NCBI RefSeq assembly: GCF_003336245.1
Contig: NZ_QPHM01000003.1
Coordinates: forward strand, 248,001 to 312,000
Direction: 5' to 3'
DNA from: Haloplanus salinus
GTDB taxonomy: Archaea > Halobacteriota > Halobacteria > Halobacteriales > Haloferacaceae
Length of the DNA stretch: 64,000 nucleotides
Below, piece by piece: positions 40,057-48,734 of this stretch (position 1 is the stretch's first letter; each line of letters opens with the position of its first letter). Position numbers and translations under genes: made by a program. Under the pieces are notes generated by a model that had not been told where the DNA came from, ran no database searches, and saw only the letters and a list, made by a program, of their open reading frames with translations.

Positions 40057-40496
40057 GGGACGACACCGATCCAGCAGGCACGGCCGCTCCCGACCCGACC
40101 GAGGCAGTCGGTCCCGAATCGAGCGACGCCCCGGCACCCGACCCGTCCGAGCACGCGGCCCCCGACCCGACCCCGTCGTCGCCGGGCCGGCGCCCGACTC
40201 CGAAGACTTACTCGCGGAGGCGATGGGTGGATCCGAAGGCGGCGAGCAGCCGCCAGCCCCCAGCCGACGAGTCGCCGACGCCCGACTGGGACACCGCCGC
40301 GGCGTCCGAGCCGGCGCCAGACCGCAGTTCTGAGGCCGATACCGAGCGGACCACCCTTCGGATCACCCGCGATGTCGGCGAGATATTTAGTGTCGACGAA
40401 CGGGAGTACGACCTCGCCAGCGAGGACGTGGTGACGCTCCCGACGCCGAACGCCGAGCAGCTACTCGATCGGGACGCCGCCGAACGGCTGGACTAG
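40057..40496 (+). pseudogene. C-terminal fragment of a GINS replication-complex subunit
   Basis: The plus strand carries a Pro/Asp-rich linker (PDPTEAVGPESSDAPAPDPS) and then TERTTLRITRDVGEIFSVDE, REYDLASEDVVTLPTPNAEQ and LLDRDAAERLD at the stop. This is the conserved B-domain end of haloarchaeal GINS proteins, which bind the CMG helicase. The N-terminal A domain is missing, and upstream in frame the sequence is the complement of the AAA fragment. A truncated open frame could be translated from an internal start but would not be a functional GINS. Confidence 0.65.
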
Positions 40497-40538
40497 CCGA
40501 GGCGTCCGATCGACGCTCGAAACTCGTAAGCGACGCGT

Positions 40539-41786
40539 CTAGTCGTCGCGGGAGAGCAGGCGCGGGCCGAGGAGTCCGACAACCACCATCCCGGCGACGG
40601 CACCGAGGATCGACAGCCCTGGGAACGGCGGGATGGAGGCACCGGCGGAGGGCTCCGTCTCCGCCACGGCGTCGCCCGTGCCCGCGACCGACTCGCTCCC
40701 GCTGGACGCACTCGCGCCCGTCGCGTTCTGCGTGCGTGCGCCGTCGAGGTCGAACCGAACCGTCTCACCCGCCTCGATAGCCCCGTCGGAGGTGAGCAGT
40801 GGGATCGGCGCCTCCCCGAGGCGGAGGTTCTCGGAGCGGTCGACCGCGTTCGGGTCGTACCCCTGCATAACGATGGCGAGCGACCGCGTGTCCCGAAGCG
40901 GCGCCGTCTCGATCTGCGTGCCGTCGAGGTCGGCGGCGACCCCGACCCGTGTGGTGCCGTTCGCGGGAACGGAGACGTTGACCCTGACGCCGGCGTCGGT
41001 CCGCCGGTACTCGGCCGTTTGTCCCCCTGCCATCGCCGCGTACGGCGTGGCGTTTGCCGGCACGGGGAGTTCGACCAGCCCCATGAACGGCCGGTCGGTC
41101 GGGTTCCGGAGGGTGATCGTCTTGATCACGCTCGGCACGGTCGTCTCGTTCGCCGGCGGCACGACCTGCAACACGTACGGCGTCTGGCTGTCGTTGGCGA
41201 CCCGAAGAACCGATTCGTCCGTGGTCGGCGGGCGTGCCACGAGGGCGGCGGTCCCGTTTCCGGACGCTTCCACCGTCGTCCGGTAGCCGACGCCGCCGAC
41301 GGTCGCCCGGACGCGATAGGTCTCCGTCGATTCGACCGGGGCGACCGTGAACCGGCCGTTGCCGCCGGTTTCGGTTTCCGTCACGACGAACCCTCGATCG
41401 TCGATCACTTGGACGGGGACGCCGGACAGCGGCGTTCCCGACGCGTTCGTGACGCGCCCGTTGATCGCTCCCGAGAGGCTGATCGACGCGCTCGTGGTGT
41501 TCCGAAGCACCTCGTAGTGGGTCGTGTTGCCGTACGCAACCCGGACAGCGTACGCCGACGCCTCGTCGACGTCGACCGAGAACGACGAGCCCCGCACCGT
41601 CGTCCGTGCGGGTGTGCCGGCGCGTTGCTGGTTCGCGGTGACGGGGACGACGGTCACTTGCGCCCCGTCGGCGCTGCCGCCGTCGACGGTGACGGTTCCG
41701 GAGACAGATACCGTCGACTGTGCCGTGGCGGTCGGGACGGCGGCGATACAGGCCACCACGACGACGAGCGCGAGGAGCCGGTTCAT
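40539..41786 (-). CDS. Secreted Ig-like/carboxypeptidase-regulatory domain protein with C-terminal membrane anchor
   Basis: A 415-residue protein. A signal peptide (LLALVVVVACIAAVPTATAQ) precedes a beta domain (VSVSGTVTVDGGSADGAQVT). A CarboxypepD_reg-type repeat follows (GAINGRVTNASGTPLSGVPV, GGNGRFTVAPVESTETYRVR), then a third beta domain. A Ser/Thr linker and helix (FPGLSILGAVAGMVVVGLLG) end it. Its ATG overlaps the end of ccmF, so it belongs to the cytochrome c maturation operon. It lacks a CxxC motif, so it is not a conventional CcmH, but by position it could take a chaperone role for apocytochrome. Function is inferred only from context. Confidence 0.7.
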   Translation of the reverse strand: MNRLLALVVVVACIAAVPTATAQSTVSVSGTVTVDGGSADGAQVTVVPVTANQQRAGTPARTTVRGSSFSVDVDEASAYAVRVAYGNTTHYEVLRNTTSASISLSGAINGRVTNASGTPLSGVPVQVIDDRGFVVTETETGGNGRFTVAPVESTETYRVRATVGGVGYRTTVEASGNGTAALVARPPTTDESVLRVANDSQTPYVLQVVPPANETTVPSVIKTITLRNPTDRPFMGLVELPVPANATPYAAMAGGQTAEYRRTDAGVRVNVSVPANGTTRVGVAADLDGTQIETAPLRDTRSLAIVMQGYDPNAVDRSENLRLGEAPIPLLTSDGAIEAGETVRFDLDGARTQNATGASASSGSESVAGTGDAVAETEPSAGASIPPFPGLSILGAVAGMVVVGLLGPRLLSRDD

Positions 41787-44185
41787 CAGTCCGCCACCTC
41801 CGGACTCGTATCGCGGGCCGCCGCCCGGATCGCCGTGTCGGTCACCGCGCCGTGGCGCGGGTCGAAGAGGGCGACGAGGCTCATCCCGAGAAGCAGCGCG
41901 ACGATGGCGACCCGCATCAGCGTGACGAACGGCACCTGCTTGACCGTGATCGAGGCTGTGCCGTCGCTGACGCCCGCGATGACGTACGTATCGGTGACGA
42001 GGCCGCGGTCGATGACGACATCCCTGACCTGCATCCCGCCCTGTTCGGGGTAGCGCCGTTGTCCGGCGATTCCGGACGCACGGAGTCGATCACCTTCGTA
42101 CACCGCGAGCGAGACGCCCTCCGCGACGACACGAGTCGGGACGACATTCTCCGGTGGGTCGGCCGTCGGCCCGACCGTCTCCGCCCTCGCGAGGACGACG
42201 GCGTCCGCGCTCGGCACGAAGTTCCACATCAGGCGTCCTCGAGCGACGATTCGCTCGCCGGTCGTCGCCGGAGTCGCCGTCCCGTTGCCGGCGAGACCGA
42301 CCCAAACGCTCGATCCGTCGAGTTGGACGACCGTCGCCCGCGGGCCTTCGCGGATGTCTGTCACCGTCCCGTGGACCGTCTGAACGGAGCCGTTCAACGA
42401 GGAGCCGCGCCGCACCACCTGATCGGTCGAGAGCGCGTACGTCCCGACCGCCGGATCCTGCGGGAACTCGGTTCGGGAGTGACCGAGGACCCGCACCGAG
42501 TAGTCGGAGCCGGGAACCGCCTGCCGGGTGGTGTCCATCGATCCGTCCCCGACGCCGGTCGCCATCACGGACGCCTGACCGGCCAGCACGTACATGAACG
42601 GCAAGGAGAGGACGAGAAGCGCCGCACCGACGTGGATGAGAGTGATCCCCGTCTCCTTCAGTTTCGCGTCGCGGGACGCCGCCGCCCGGATACGGCCGCC
42701 GGTCCGTTTCACCGTCCCGAGGATGGCGTAGGCGACCGGTGGCAACACCGACGCGGCGCTCGCCGATCCGACGAGCTCGTAGACGAGGGCGTCGTTCGGT
42801 CGCGTCGACGCCAGTTGCCACGTCTCGGACGGGAAGACGAACGCGCCGACGATAGTCGCAGCGGTGAAGACGCCGAGTCCAGCGAGCGCCCGCGTGCGTC
42901 CGTCGGCATCGTAATCCATGTAGAACCCGAGGAGCAGGAGGAGTCCGAGGACGAGCGGGTAGCTCCAGAGGTTGTAGTAGCGCGCCTCAACCGAGACTTC
43001 GAGTCCGGTGATCGCGTTTCGCAAGAGCGGGAAGGAGAGCCCCCAGAGCGAGACGAACGTCAAGAGGCCGAAGCCGAGGACGGCGAGGTGAACGAGATTC
43101 GCGCGGCGGAGCCACCGGTCGTCGCCACCATCTCCGTCCCCGTCGTCCGTTTCGAGGAGCCAGTAGGTGACCGGGAGGACGACGCCGAGCGCGGCGGTCA
43201 GACCCATGAGAACGAGGAAGGCTGCACCGATGCCGCCGTCGGCGAACGAGTGGACGCTTCGGAAGACGCCGCTTCGGACGACCGACGTGGTGTACACCAC
43301 GAGCGCGAACGCCGTCGCGGTCATCGCCGGAGCGAGGACGCGATAGCGACCGGTCGGTTCGTAGGCAGTGACGGCGTGGAGCGTCGCGGTCAGGAAGAGC
43401 CACGGGATGAGAATCGCCGTCTCCACGGGGTCCCACGCCCAGATGCCGCCCCACCCGAGGACCGTGTACGACCAGAGACCACCGAGCGCGACGGCGGCGG
43501 TCAGGAACAGCCAGCTCAGGCGGAGCCAGCGCGTGACGCTCCCGTGCCACGTCGGAAAGACGCCGCCGTTCCCGCGGAACAGCGAGACGAAATGCGCCGT
43601 CCCGATGGCGAACGGCATCGCCAGTAGCGCGTAGGATATGAACATCACCGGCGGATGGATGGCCATGTAGGGATCGACCAGGAGAGCGTTCAACCCCTGC
43701 CCCGATGTCGGCACGAAGCCCGGCGGGGCGCCGGGGAATGCCGTCCGAATCGACGCGAACGGGCTCTGCGCCAGCAGCATGCCAGTGAAATACGCGACGA
43801 GACCAAGGGTAAGACCGTGGACCAGTTTCGCGTGTTGGTCGGAGATGCCGCGAACCGCCCCTGCGATCATCGCCACGATCGAGACGATAGCCGCCCACAG
43901 CAACACCGACCCCTCGTTGGCGGCGTAGACGCCCGTTATCCGGTAGAGCAGCGGCAGGTAGGATGCGGTGTTCTCCCAGACGTAGGCGTTCGAGTAGTCC
44001 GTCGTGACGAACTGGTACGTGAGATGAAGCAGCGCCGAGACGAGCAACACGGCAGCCGCCGCGGTGAGTTTCGGGACGTACTCGACGCCCGCGTCGTCCT
44101 CGGCAGCGTAGGCACGACCCAGAATACCGACTCCCGACAGCGCCGCACCGAAGGCCAGTCCGAGCAGGACCGTTCCGACGTTCAT
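41786..44185 (-). CDS. ccmF: Cytochrome c heme lyase subunit CcmF
   Basis: A 799-residue polytopic protein. The diagnostic WWD-type heme-handling segment is VLGWGGIWAWDPVETAILIP at about residues 240-260. Conserved histidines lie in the flanking helices (VDPYMAIHPPVMFISYALLA; LTATLHAVTAYE). About fourteen helices are expected, plus a long extracytoplasmic C-terminal domain with strands. CcmF takes heme from CcmE and, with CcmH in bacteria, attaches it to CxxCH motifs. It sits between the anchored thioredoxin (ATGA overlap upstream) and the 415-residue secreted protein (overlap downstream). The strand opposite carries a long spurious open frame. Confidence 0.92.
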   Translation of the reverse strand: MNVGTVLLGLAFGAALSGVGILGRAYAAEDDAGVEYVPKLTAAAAVLLVSALLHLTYQFVTTDYSNAYVWENTASYLPLLYRITGVYAANEGSVLLWAAIVSIVAMIAGAVRGISDQHAKLVHGLTLGLVAYFTGMLLAQSPFASIRTAFPGAPPGFVPTSGQGLNALLVDPYMAIHPPVMFISYALLAMPFAIGTAHFVSLFRGNGGVFPTWHGSVTRWLRLSWLFLTAAVALGGLWSYTVLGWGGIWAWDPVETAILIPWLFLTATLHAVTAYEPTGRYRVLAPAMTATAFALVVYTTSVVRSGVFRSVHSFADGGIGAAFLVLMGLTAALGVVLPVTYWLLETDDGDGDGGDDRWLRRANLVHLAVLGFGLLTFVSLWGLSFPLLRNAITGLEVSVEARYYNLWSYPLVLGLLLLLGFYMDYDADGRTRALAGLGVFTAATIVGAFVFPSETWQLASTRPNDALVYELVGSASAASVLPPVAYAILGTVKRTGGRIRAAASRDAKLKETGITLIHVGAALLVLSLPFMYVLAGQASVMATGVGDGSMDTTRQAVPGSDYSVRVLGHSRTEFPQDPAVGTYALSTDQVVRRGSSLNGSVQTVHGTVTDIREGPRATVVQLDGSSVWVGLAGNGTATPATTGERIVARGRLMWNFVPSADAVVLARAETVGPTADPPENVVPTRVVAEGVSLAVYEGDRLRASGIAGQRRYPEQGGMQVRDVVIDRGLVTDTYVIAGVSDGTASITVKQVPFVTLMRVAIVALLLGMSLVALFDPRHGAVTDTAIRAAARDTSPEVAD

Positions 44186-44664
44186 ATCGACCCACCCGAG
44201 GCGTAGCGTTGCTCGGCCGCGTCGAGGTAGGAGAGGAAGTCCTCGGTCCCGGCGTAGCCGTTGACCCGAACGAGCACTTCGCCGTCAGGCGTGATGATGA
44301 CGTGCTGGGGAGGGTAGTTGATGTTGTACTCCCGTTGCATCCGGCCCGACTCGCTCCCATCGTCGTCCAAATTCACCGCCACCTTGACGAAGTCACCGAG
44401 TTCCGACTGCACCGCCGGGTCGGCGTACACCTCCCGGTTGTAGTCCTCACAGTAGGTACACCACGTCGTCCAGAAGTAGACGACGATGGGTTTCCCCTCG
44501 GCTGCCGCAGTCTCCTCGGCGGCCGTCACGTTCGTCTGCCAGCGCGTGTCCCCGTGATACGAGTAGTTCTCGTCGCTCAGTGTAGGTGCTGCATGCATCG
44601 AAAAATACCCAATACTGAGCAAGACCACGAAGAAGGCGAGCGTCATCGCCTTTCGAGGCTTCAT
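44182..44664 (-). CDS. Membrane-anchored thioredoxin-like protein (CcmG/TlpA role)
   Basis: A 160-residue protein from the ATG at 44664. An N-terminal anchor (AMTLAFFVVLLSIGYFSMHA) is followed by a thioredoxin fold: KPIVVYFWTTWCTYCEDYNR (Cys69, Cys72), then FVKVAVNLDDDGSESGRMQR, and the cis-Pro region NINYPPQHVIITPDGEVLVR. Such proteins keep apocytochrome CxxCH cysteines reduced, taking electrons from CcdA. It is the first gene of the ccmF operon, and its stop overlaps the ccmF start. Upstream in-frame sequence before 44664 is the divergent promoter, not coding. Confidence 0.85.
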   Translation of the reverse strand: MKPRKAMTLAFFVVLLSIGYFSMHAAPTLSDENYSYHGDTRWQTNVTAAEETAAAEGKPIVVYFWTTWCTYCEDYNREVYADPAVQSELGDFVKVAVNLDDDGSESGRMQREYNINYPPQHVIITPDGEVLVRVNGYAGTEDFLSYLDAAEQRYASGGSI

Positions 44665-44987
44665 TGGTGACCGGCAGTAACGGCTTCCCCTAGTAAAACC
44701 TACTGTCTCGTCCCTCGATCTGAAAAACTCGAACTGTGCCGAGGGACGTATAGATGCCCGATAAACCCGGAATTCGTCGATCTCCAGTTTCGACTGCCCG
44801 CCGATCGTCCGCGACCAAATCGACTCCGTTTTTCGCAGCGAGAAAAGACACCAAGAGTATTTATAGGATCGAATCTCGCCGAGACAAACGGAGAAAGTTT
44901 TATAATGTGTGTGTAGACATAGCGAATTACTGCGCACAAGCGGAATACAGATATGATAGGTACATTGGATCGGTCGACGGAACACGC
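44665..44987. promoter_or_regulatory. Divergent promoter region between the ccmF operon and the diheme cytochrome gene
   Basis: The 323 bp are AT-rich. CTATAAATACTC, read on the minus strand at about 44850-44862, is a good TATA box for the thioredoxin-ccmF operon. AGTTTTATAATG at about 44896-44907 is a good one for the cytochrome gene at 44988. No gene is supported here. Shared control of the cytochrome and its assembly genes from this region is likely. No clear operator repeat was found. Confidence 0.6.
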
Positions 44988-46454
44988 ATGAGTCGGGGAG
45001 ACTCGACTCGCCCGAGTGGGGGGGATTCGACGCTCCTGCTCAAGCCCGCGCTTCTCGTCGTCGGGACGGTGGTTGCCGCCGTCGTCCTGGTGTTCGCCCT
45101 CAACGGCGTTCTCGCGTACCTCGGTGTCGGTGCGGTCGGTCCCGGGGCGCCGGCAGCCCAAACCGGCGGTCAGCCGGCGGCTGCGAGCAACGCCAGCGGC
45201 GGCAGTAGCGACAGCGGCGGTGCCGCCGATACTGGCGGCGTTCGAGCGCTTCCGGCGACGTTCAGCGGGCAGAAGTGGTACAGTGAGGACCTGCGCGACC
45301 AGGAGTTCGACTACAAGGATCCGAACGCGGGCGATGAAGTCAAATTCCAGCCCAAGAAAATGAACAACTCGACGTTGCCCGACAACGAGAAGCGGGCCGA
45401 ACTCGTCCGAGAGGGGCGCAGCCTGTTCGCCAACACCTCGGAGGAGATGCCCGAACACGTCGGCAACGACCTGTCGTGTGCGAACTGCCACGGCGGTGGT
45501 GACCTGCCGACGACTACCGGGATGGTCGGGCAGGATATCGACATGATCCCGCTGGTCGGCACCGCCGCGGGCTACCCCGAGTGGACGGGCCGCACCGAGC
45601 GCATGCGCGACATGCGCCAGCGGATCATGGGTTGCTTCCTCCGGAGCATGAACTCGCCCGGCTCCGCGGAGGGTATGCCCGCCTACGACAGTCGCGAGAT
45701 TCAGGCCATGGAGTCGTACATGGTCTGGCTGAACAAGGGTACCCCGAGCCAGCGAACGCCGTACTGGCGCCACATCGAGAAGCCGGAAGGTGACGAGAAG
45801 GTGCCGGTACCCGAGGTCAACCCCGTCCGCGGGGCCGAACTCTACCTCGAAAACTGTGCGTCCTGTCACGGCGCGGACGGACAGGGTATCGAGGGGCAGT
45901 ACCCGCCGCTGTGGGGTGAAGGTTCCTACAACGACGGCGCCGGTATGGGGCGGATGTACACCTCCGCCGGCTTCATCCGCGAAGCCATGCCCTACGGCGC
46001 GGGACACACGTTCTCGAACTGGGAGGACGTCCACGACGTCGCCGGGTTCATGAACGCCCACAAGCGGCCGCACCTGCCGCGCCAGCCCAAAGACTGGGCC
46101 GTGTCGGGTGCCCCCGACGAGGGCATCTACTACGACCGCGTCCAGCAGCGGCACGGATACGACATGAATCCGATGACGAAGAAGCTGATGCTGGCGGGCA
46201 TCCCCATCGACGACTCGGAGCTCACCGCGGAGATGATCCCGGAAGACACGAGTCGGTACGACCAGCCGCTCCGTAACGAGTCGGTCGACGGCTCGTGGCA
46301 GACCACTTGGATCCGGACGTACGAGAACGTCGGGAACGAGACGGCGACGAACGCGACGGCGACGAATACGACGGCCTCGAACCAGTCGGCGATCACGCCG
46401 CAGGCTGCGGTCACGTCGGCGATAGCGGAGGAGGAGTCGTACGCGGCCAGCTGA
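44988..46454 (+). CDS. tsdA: Membrane-anchored diheme cytochrome c, thiosulfate dehydrogenase (TsdA)-like
   Basis: A 488-residue protein. One N-terminal helix (PALLVVGTVVAAVVLVFALN) and a Gly/Ser/Ala linker to about residue 85 hold two c-type heme domains outside the cell. Heme 1 is LSCANCHGGGDLPTTTGM (Cys164, Cys167, His168), with PLVGTAAGYPEWTGRTERMR and then RQRIMGCFLRSMNSPG. Cys216 falls 48 residues after the heme His, where TsdA enzymes place the unusual Cys axial ligand. Heme 2 is LYLENCASCHGADGQGIEGQ (Cys290, Cys293, His294), then YPPLWGEGSYNDGAGMGRMY. TsdA joins two thiosulfates into tetrathionate or does the reverse. The C-terminal tail is rich in NxT sequons. Direction and substrate remain to be shown. 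Confidence 0.8.
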   Translation: MSRGDSTRPSGGDSTLLLKPALLVVGTVVAAVVLVFALNGVLAYLGVGAVGPGAPAAQTGGQPAAASNASGGSSDSGGAADTGGVRALPATFSGQKWYSEDLRDQEFDYKDPNAGDEVKFQPKKMNNSTLPDNEKRAELVREGRSLFANTSEEMPEHVGNDLSCANCHGGGDLPTTTGMVGQDIDMIPLVGTAAGYPEWTGRTERMRDMRQRIMGCFLRSMNSPGSAEGMPAYDSREIQAMESYMVWLNKGTPSQRTPYWRHIEKPEGDEKVPVPEVNPVRGAELYLENCASCHGADGQGIEGQYPPLWGEGSYNDGAGMGRMYTSAGFIREAMPYGAGHTFSNWEDVHDVAGFMNAHKRPHLPRQPKDWAVSGAPDEGIYYDRVQQRHGYDMNPMTKKLMLAGIPIDDSELTAEMIPEDTSRYDQPLRNESVDGSWQTTWIRTYENVGNETATNATATNTTASNQSAITPQAAVTSAIAEEESYAAS

Positions 46455-46479
46455 CTTGCCGCACCGAACTACGGACTAA

Positions 46480-47160
46480 ATGCTCGAGACACCCTCCACG
46501 GTCGCGGTCTTTTTCGCCGGCGTCCTGACGATACTGACACCGTGCTGTCTACCGATGATCCCCGTCCTCGTCGTCGGCGCGAACGGGCACCGTCTCCGCC
46601 CGGTCCTCATCGTCGCAGGCAGTACGATGACCTTCACCGCGCTGGGCGTGGTGACGGGGTCGGTCGGGTCGATAACGCCGGAGACGATCCGCGCCCCGTT
46701 CGCCGTCCTCATGCTCGCGTTCGGAGTCGTGCTCGCGGACGACGACGTGAACGCGGTGTACAGCCGGTACGCCTCGCGGCTCGCCGGGCGGGCGACAGCC
46801 CTGACTGGGCGGGTCGACGAGGACCGCCACCCGCTCGCGAACGCCTTCGTGGTCGGCCTGTTGCTCGGCGTCATCTGGCTGCCCTGTGTCGGTCCTGTTC
46901 TCGGCGGCGTCCTCGCGTACGTCGGCTCGACCGCGGGCATCGTCGGCGGCGCCGGCCTCCTGTTCACTTACGGCGTCGGCTTCTCGCTACCGCTACTCGG
47001 GGTCGCCTACGCCGGCCGGTCGGGCGGACGGCGACTGCTCGACTGGGAGCCCGGGGAGGGCTTCCGAACCGCCACCGGGTACGCGTTCGTCCTGCTCGGA
47101 CTGGCCGTTCTCTTCGATATCGACAAACTCGCGCTCGCGTCGCTCACGGACATGCTCTAA
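46480..47160 (+). CDS. ccdA: Thiol-disulfide transporter CcdA
   Basis: A 226-residue protein with six helices and the two cysteine sites of the CcdA/DsbD beta domain: VLTILTPCCLPMIPVLVVGA (Cys22/23) and LLLGVIWLPCVGPVLGGVLA (Cys136). It moves electrons from cytoplasmic thioredoxin to the extracytoplasmic thioredoxin-like protein, which in turn reduces apocytochrome cysteines. It follows the TsdA-like gene by 25 bp and precedes ccmC by five bases, so the plus-strand operon is tsdA-ccdA-ccmC-ccmD. Confidence 0.9.
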   Translation: MLETPSTVAVFFAGVLTILTPCCLPMIPVLVVGANGHRLRPVLIVAGSTMTFTALGVVTGSVGSITPETIRAPFAVLMLAFGVVLADDDVNAVYSRYASRLAGRATALTGRVDEDRHPLANAFVVGLLLGVIWLPCVGPVLGGVLAYVGSTAGIVGGAGLLFTYGVGFSLPLLGVAYAGRSGGRRLLDWEPGEGFRTATGYAFVLLGLAVLFDIDKLALASLTDML

Positions 47161-47165
47161 TAGCC

Positions 47166-47933
47166 ATGCCTACAGATCAACGAAACGAACGGAACCGATC
47201 ACGGTCGAATCGCTTCAGTGCCGCGCGGATCGTCGGCCGAATCACTGGGATACTCCACCGTGTCACGCGGAGCCGAGCCGTGAAGTGGGGGACGTTGCTG
47301 TTCGGCACGCTCTCGTTTGTCCTAGTGTTTGGCTACGCATCGAAGACGATGTACGGCATCGAACACGGTGGTAACCTGATCGCCTACTGGCACATCGCTC
47401 TCGCGTGGGTCGCCTCGGCGGCGCTCGGCACGACGTTCGTTGGGAGTGTACTCTTCCTGCGCTATCGGGGGCACTTCTGGAGCCGCCTCGCCCACAGCGC
47501 CGGGGAGCTCGGCTTCCTCTTCGCGACGCTGACGCTCCTGCTAGGGAGCGCGTGGGGGAAAGTCATCTGGAACTCGTGGTGGGAGTGGACGGACGTTCGC
47601 CTCGTCACCTTCCTGATCGTGTGGTTCATCTACGCGGGCTATCTCGTGGTGTCGTCGGCGACGGACCCGAACACGGGTGACCGCTACACCGCTGTGTACG
47701 GCGTCGTCGGCTTCGTCACGGTGCCTATCTCCTACGCCTCGACGCGGCTGTGGACGCCCACTTTCCACGAGACGACCATCGGGAATCCGGAGGTCAGTGC
47801 GAACATCGACCCGACGACGCTGCTCGTGACCGTCGTCGCGGCAACGTTCCTGTACGTCTACCTTCTCGGCGTCCGGATCCAGGTGCACGAAGTCGAAGAC
47901 CGTCTCCGCGGACGCACCGGTGGGAGGAGGTGA
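47166..47933 (+). CDS. ccmC: Heme exporter/handling protein CcmC
   Basis: A 255-residue protein. After a basic N-terminal tail there are six helices with the CcmC tryptophan-rich heme motif KVIWNSWWEWTDVRLVTFLI. Flanking histidines lie in LIAYWHIALAWVASAALGTT and RLWTPTFHETTIGN. CcmC loads heme onto CcmE outside the membrane. It is shorter in the motif than CcmF, and the two are distinct here. It starts five bases after ccdA. Its stop TGA is embedded in the ribosome-binding site of ccmD. Confidence 0.88.
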   Translation: MPTDQRNERNRSRSNRFSAARIVGRITGILHRVTRSRAVKWGTLLFGTLSFVLVFGYASKTMYGIEHGGNLIAYWHIALAWVASAALGTTFVGSVLFLRYRGHFWSRLAHSAGELGFLFATLTLLLGSAWGKVIWNSWWEWTDVRLVTFLIVWFIYAGYLVVSSATDPNTGDRYTAVYGVVGFVTVPISYASTRLWTPTFHETTIGNPEVSANIDPTTLLVTVVAATFLYVYLLGVRIQVHEVEDRLRGRTGGRR

Positions 47934-47935
47934 TC
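47926..47935 (+). promoter_or_regulatory. Full-length Shine-Dalgarno for ccmD overlapping the ccmC stop
   Basis: GGAGGTGATC is an exact ten-base complement of the anti-Shine-Dalgarno 3' end of archaeal 16S rRNA. It lies with the GGAGG core seven bases before the ATG at 47938 and contains the ccmC stop codon. It decides the start of a gene too small to be called confidently from length alone. Confidence 0.75.
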
Positions 47936-47937
47936 GT

Positions 47938-48054
47938 ATGGAACCACTGCTTCTGTTCGGCTACACGGCGTTGTTCGTCGCGTTCTTCGGGTACGCGGCG
48001 TATCTCCAGCACAAGCTGAGCCGCGTCGAGCGACGACTGAACGACCTTCGCTAG
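47938..48054 (+). CDS. ccmD: CcmD-like micro-membrane protein
   Basis: A 38-residue protein: MEPLLLFGYTALFVAFFGYA, then AYLQHKLSRVERRLNDLR. One helix followed by a basic amphipathic tail is the CcmD plan (short N-terminus outside, helix, charged cytoplasmic tail with an LxxVExRLxxL-like coil). CcmD joins CcmA, CcmB and CcmC and is needed to release heme-loaded CcmE. The gene is preceded by a perfect ribosome-binding site. Its stop lies five bases from the 3' end of the convergent ccmB gene. Confidence 0.8.
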   Translation: MEPLLLFGYTALFVAFFGYAAYLQHKLSRVERRLNDLR

Positions 48055-48059
48055 GCCGG

Positions 48060-48734
48060 CTACTCCTCGACGACGAAATCGAACGTGGCGAGGCCCGCAA
48101 GTAACAGGACCGCGGTGTATATGACGAGCAGACGGAGCCACGACCCGGTCGGAGCGCCCGCCGTGAGCGCCGCCGTCAGTTCGACGCCCGCGAGCAGCAC
48201 GGGGACGACGAGCGGAACGAGCAACAGCGGCAAGGCGAGCTCGTCGAGGCCGGCGCGGAAGGTGAGCGTCGCGACGACGACGCCGACGGCAGCGAATCCG
48301 ACTGCCGCGACGGCGAGGACGCCGAGCAGGGCGAGCGCCGTTCGGAGCGTCGGGGCGTAGCCGAGCAACACTGCCGTCGCCCCGAGTGTCAACACGTTCA
48401 CGGTGAAGACGAACAGCGACGTGCTCGTCACTTTGCCCAGATAGATGGCGGATCGGTCCACTGGTGCAAGCAGGATGCCGTCGAGGGCGGCGTCGTCGTC
48501 CTCGACGGTAGCCGTCTTCGTCACGCCGAGTGTCCCGCCGAAGACGAACGCGATCCAGAGGGCGCCCCGGCCGAGTACCGCCGGATTCCGGAAGGTTTTG
48601 ACGAAGCTGAACGCGAAGGCGAGGACGATCAGTAGGGCGAACATCGCCATCGTCGTCGTGACGCGTCGGGAGCGGCTCTCGATGCGGAGATCCTTCCGGA
48701 CGATTCGGAAGACGGCGGCGAGAAACGACCTCAC
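48060..48734 (-). CDS. ccmB: Heme ABC transporter permease CcmB
   Basis: A 224-residue protein with six helices. It begins MRSFLAAVFRIVRKDLRIES and contains the CcmB signature stretch KTATVEDDDAALDGILLAPV followed by DRSAIYLGKVTSTSLFVFTV. The second half has ALPLLLVPLVVPVLLAGVEL. With CcmA it forms the ABC module that powers release of holo-CcmE. Its ATG overlaps the ccmA stop by four bases, so the order of translation is ccmE-ccmA-ccmB. Confidence 0.88.
   Translation of the reverse strand: MRSFLAAVFRIVRKDLRIESRSRRVTTTMAMFALLIVLAFAFSFVKTFRNPAVLGRGALWIAFVFGGTLGVTKTATVEDDDAALDGILLAPVDRSAIYLGKVTSTSLFVFTVNVLTLGATAVLLGYAPTLRTALALLGVLAVAAVGFAAVGVVVATLTFRAGLDELALPLLLVPLVVPVLLAGVELTAALTAGAPTGSWLRLLVIYTAVLLLAGLATFDFVVEE

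Noticed and set aside
41720-43627. A 635-codon open frame on the plus strand opposite ccmF
   Set aside because: It is the antisense of a well-supported membrane protein gene; its translation is Arg/Asp/Glu-rich with no fold pattern, as expected for antisense of GC-rich DNA.
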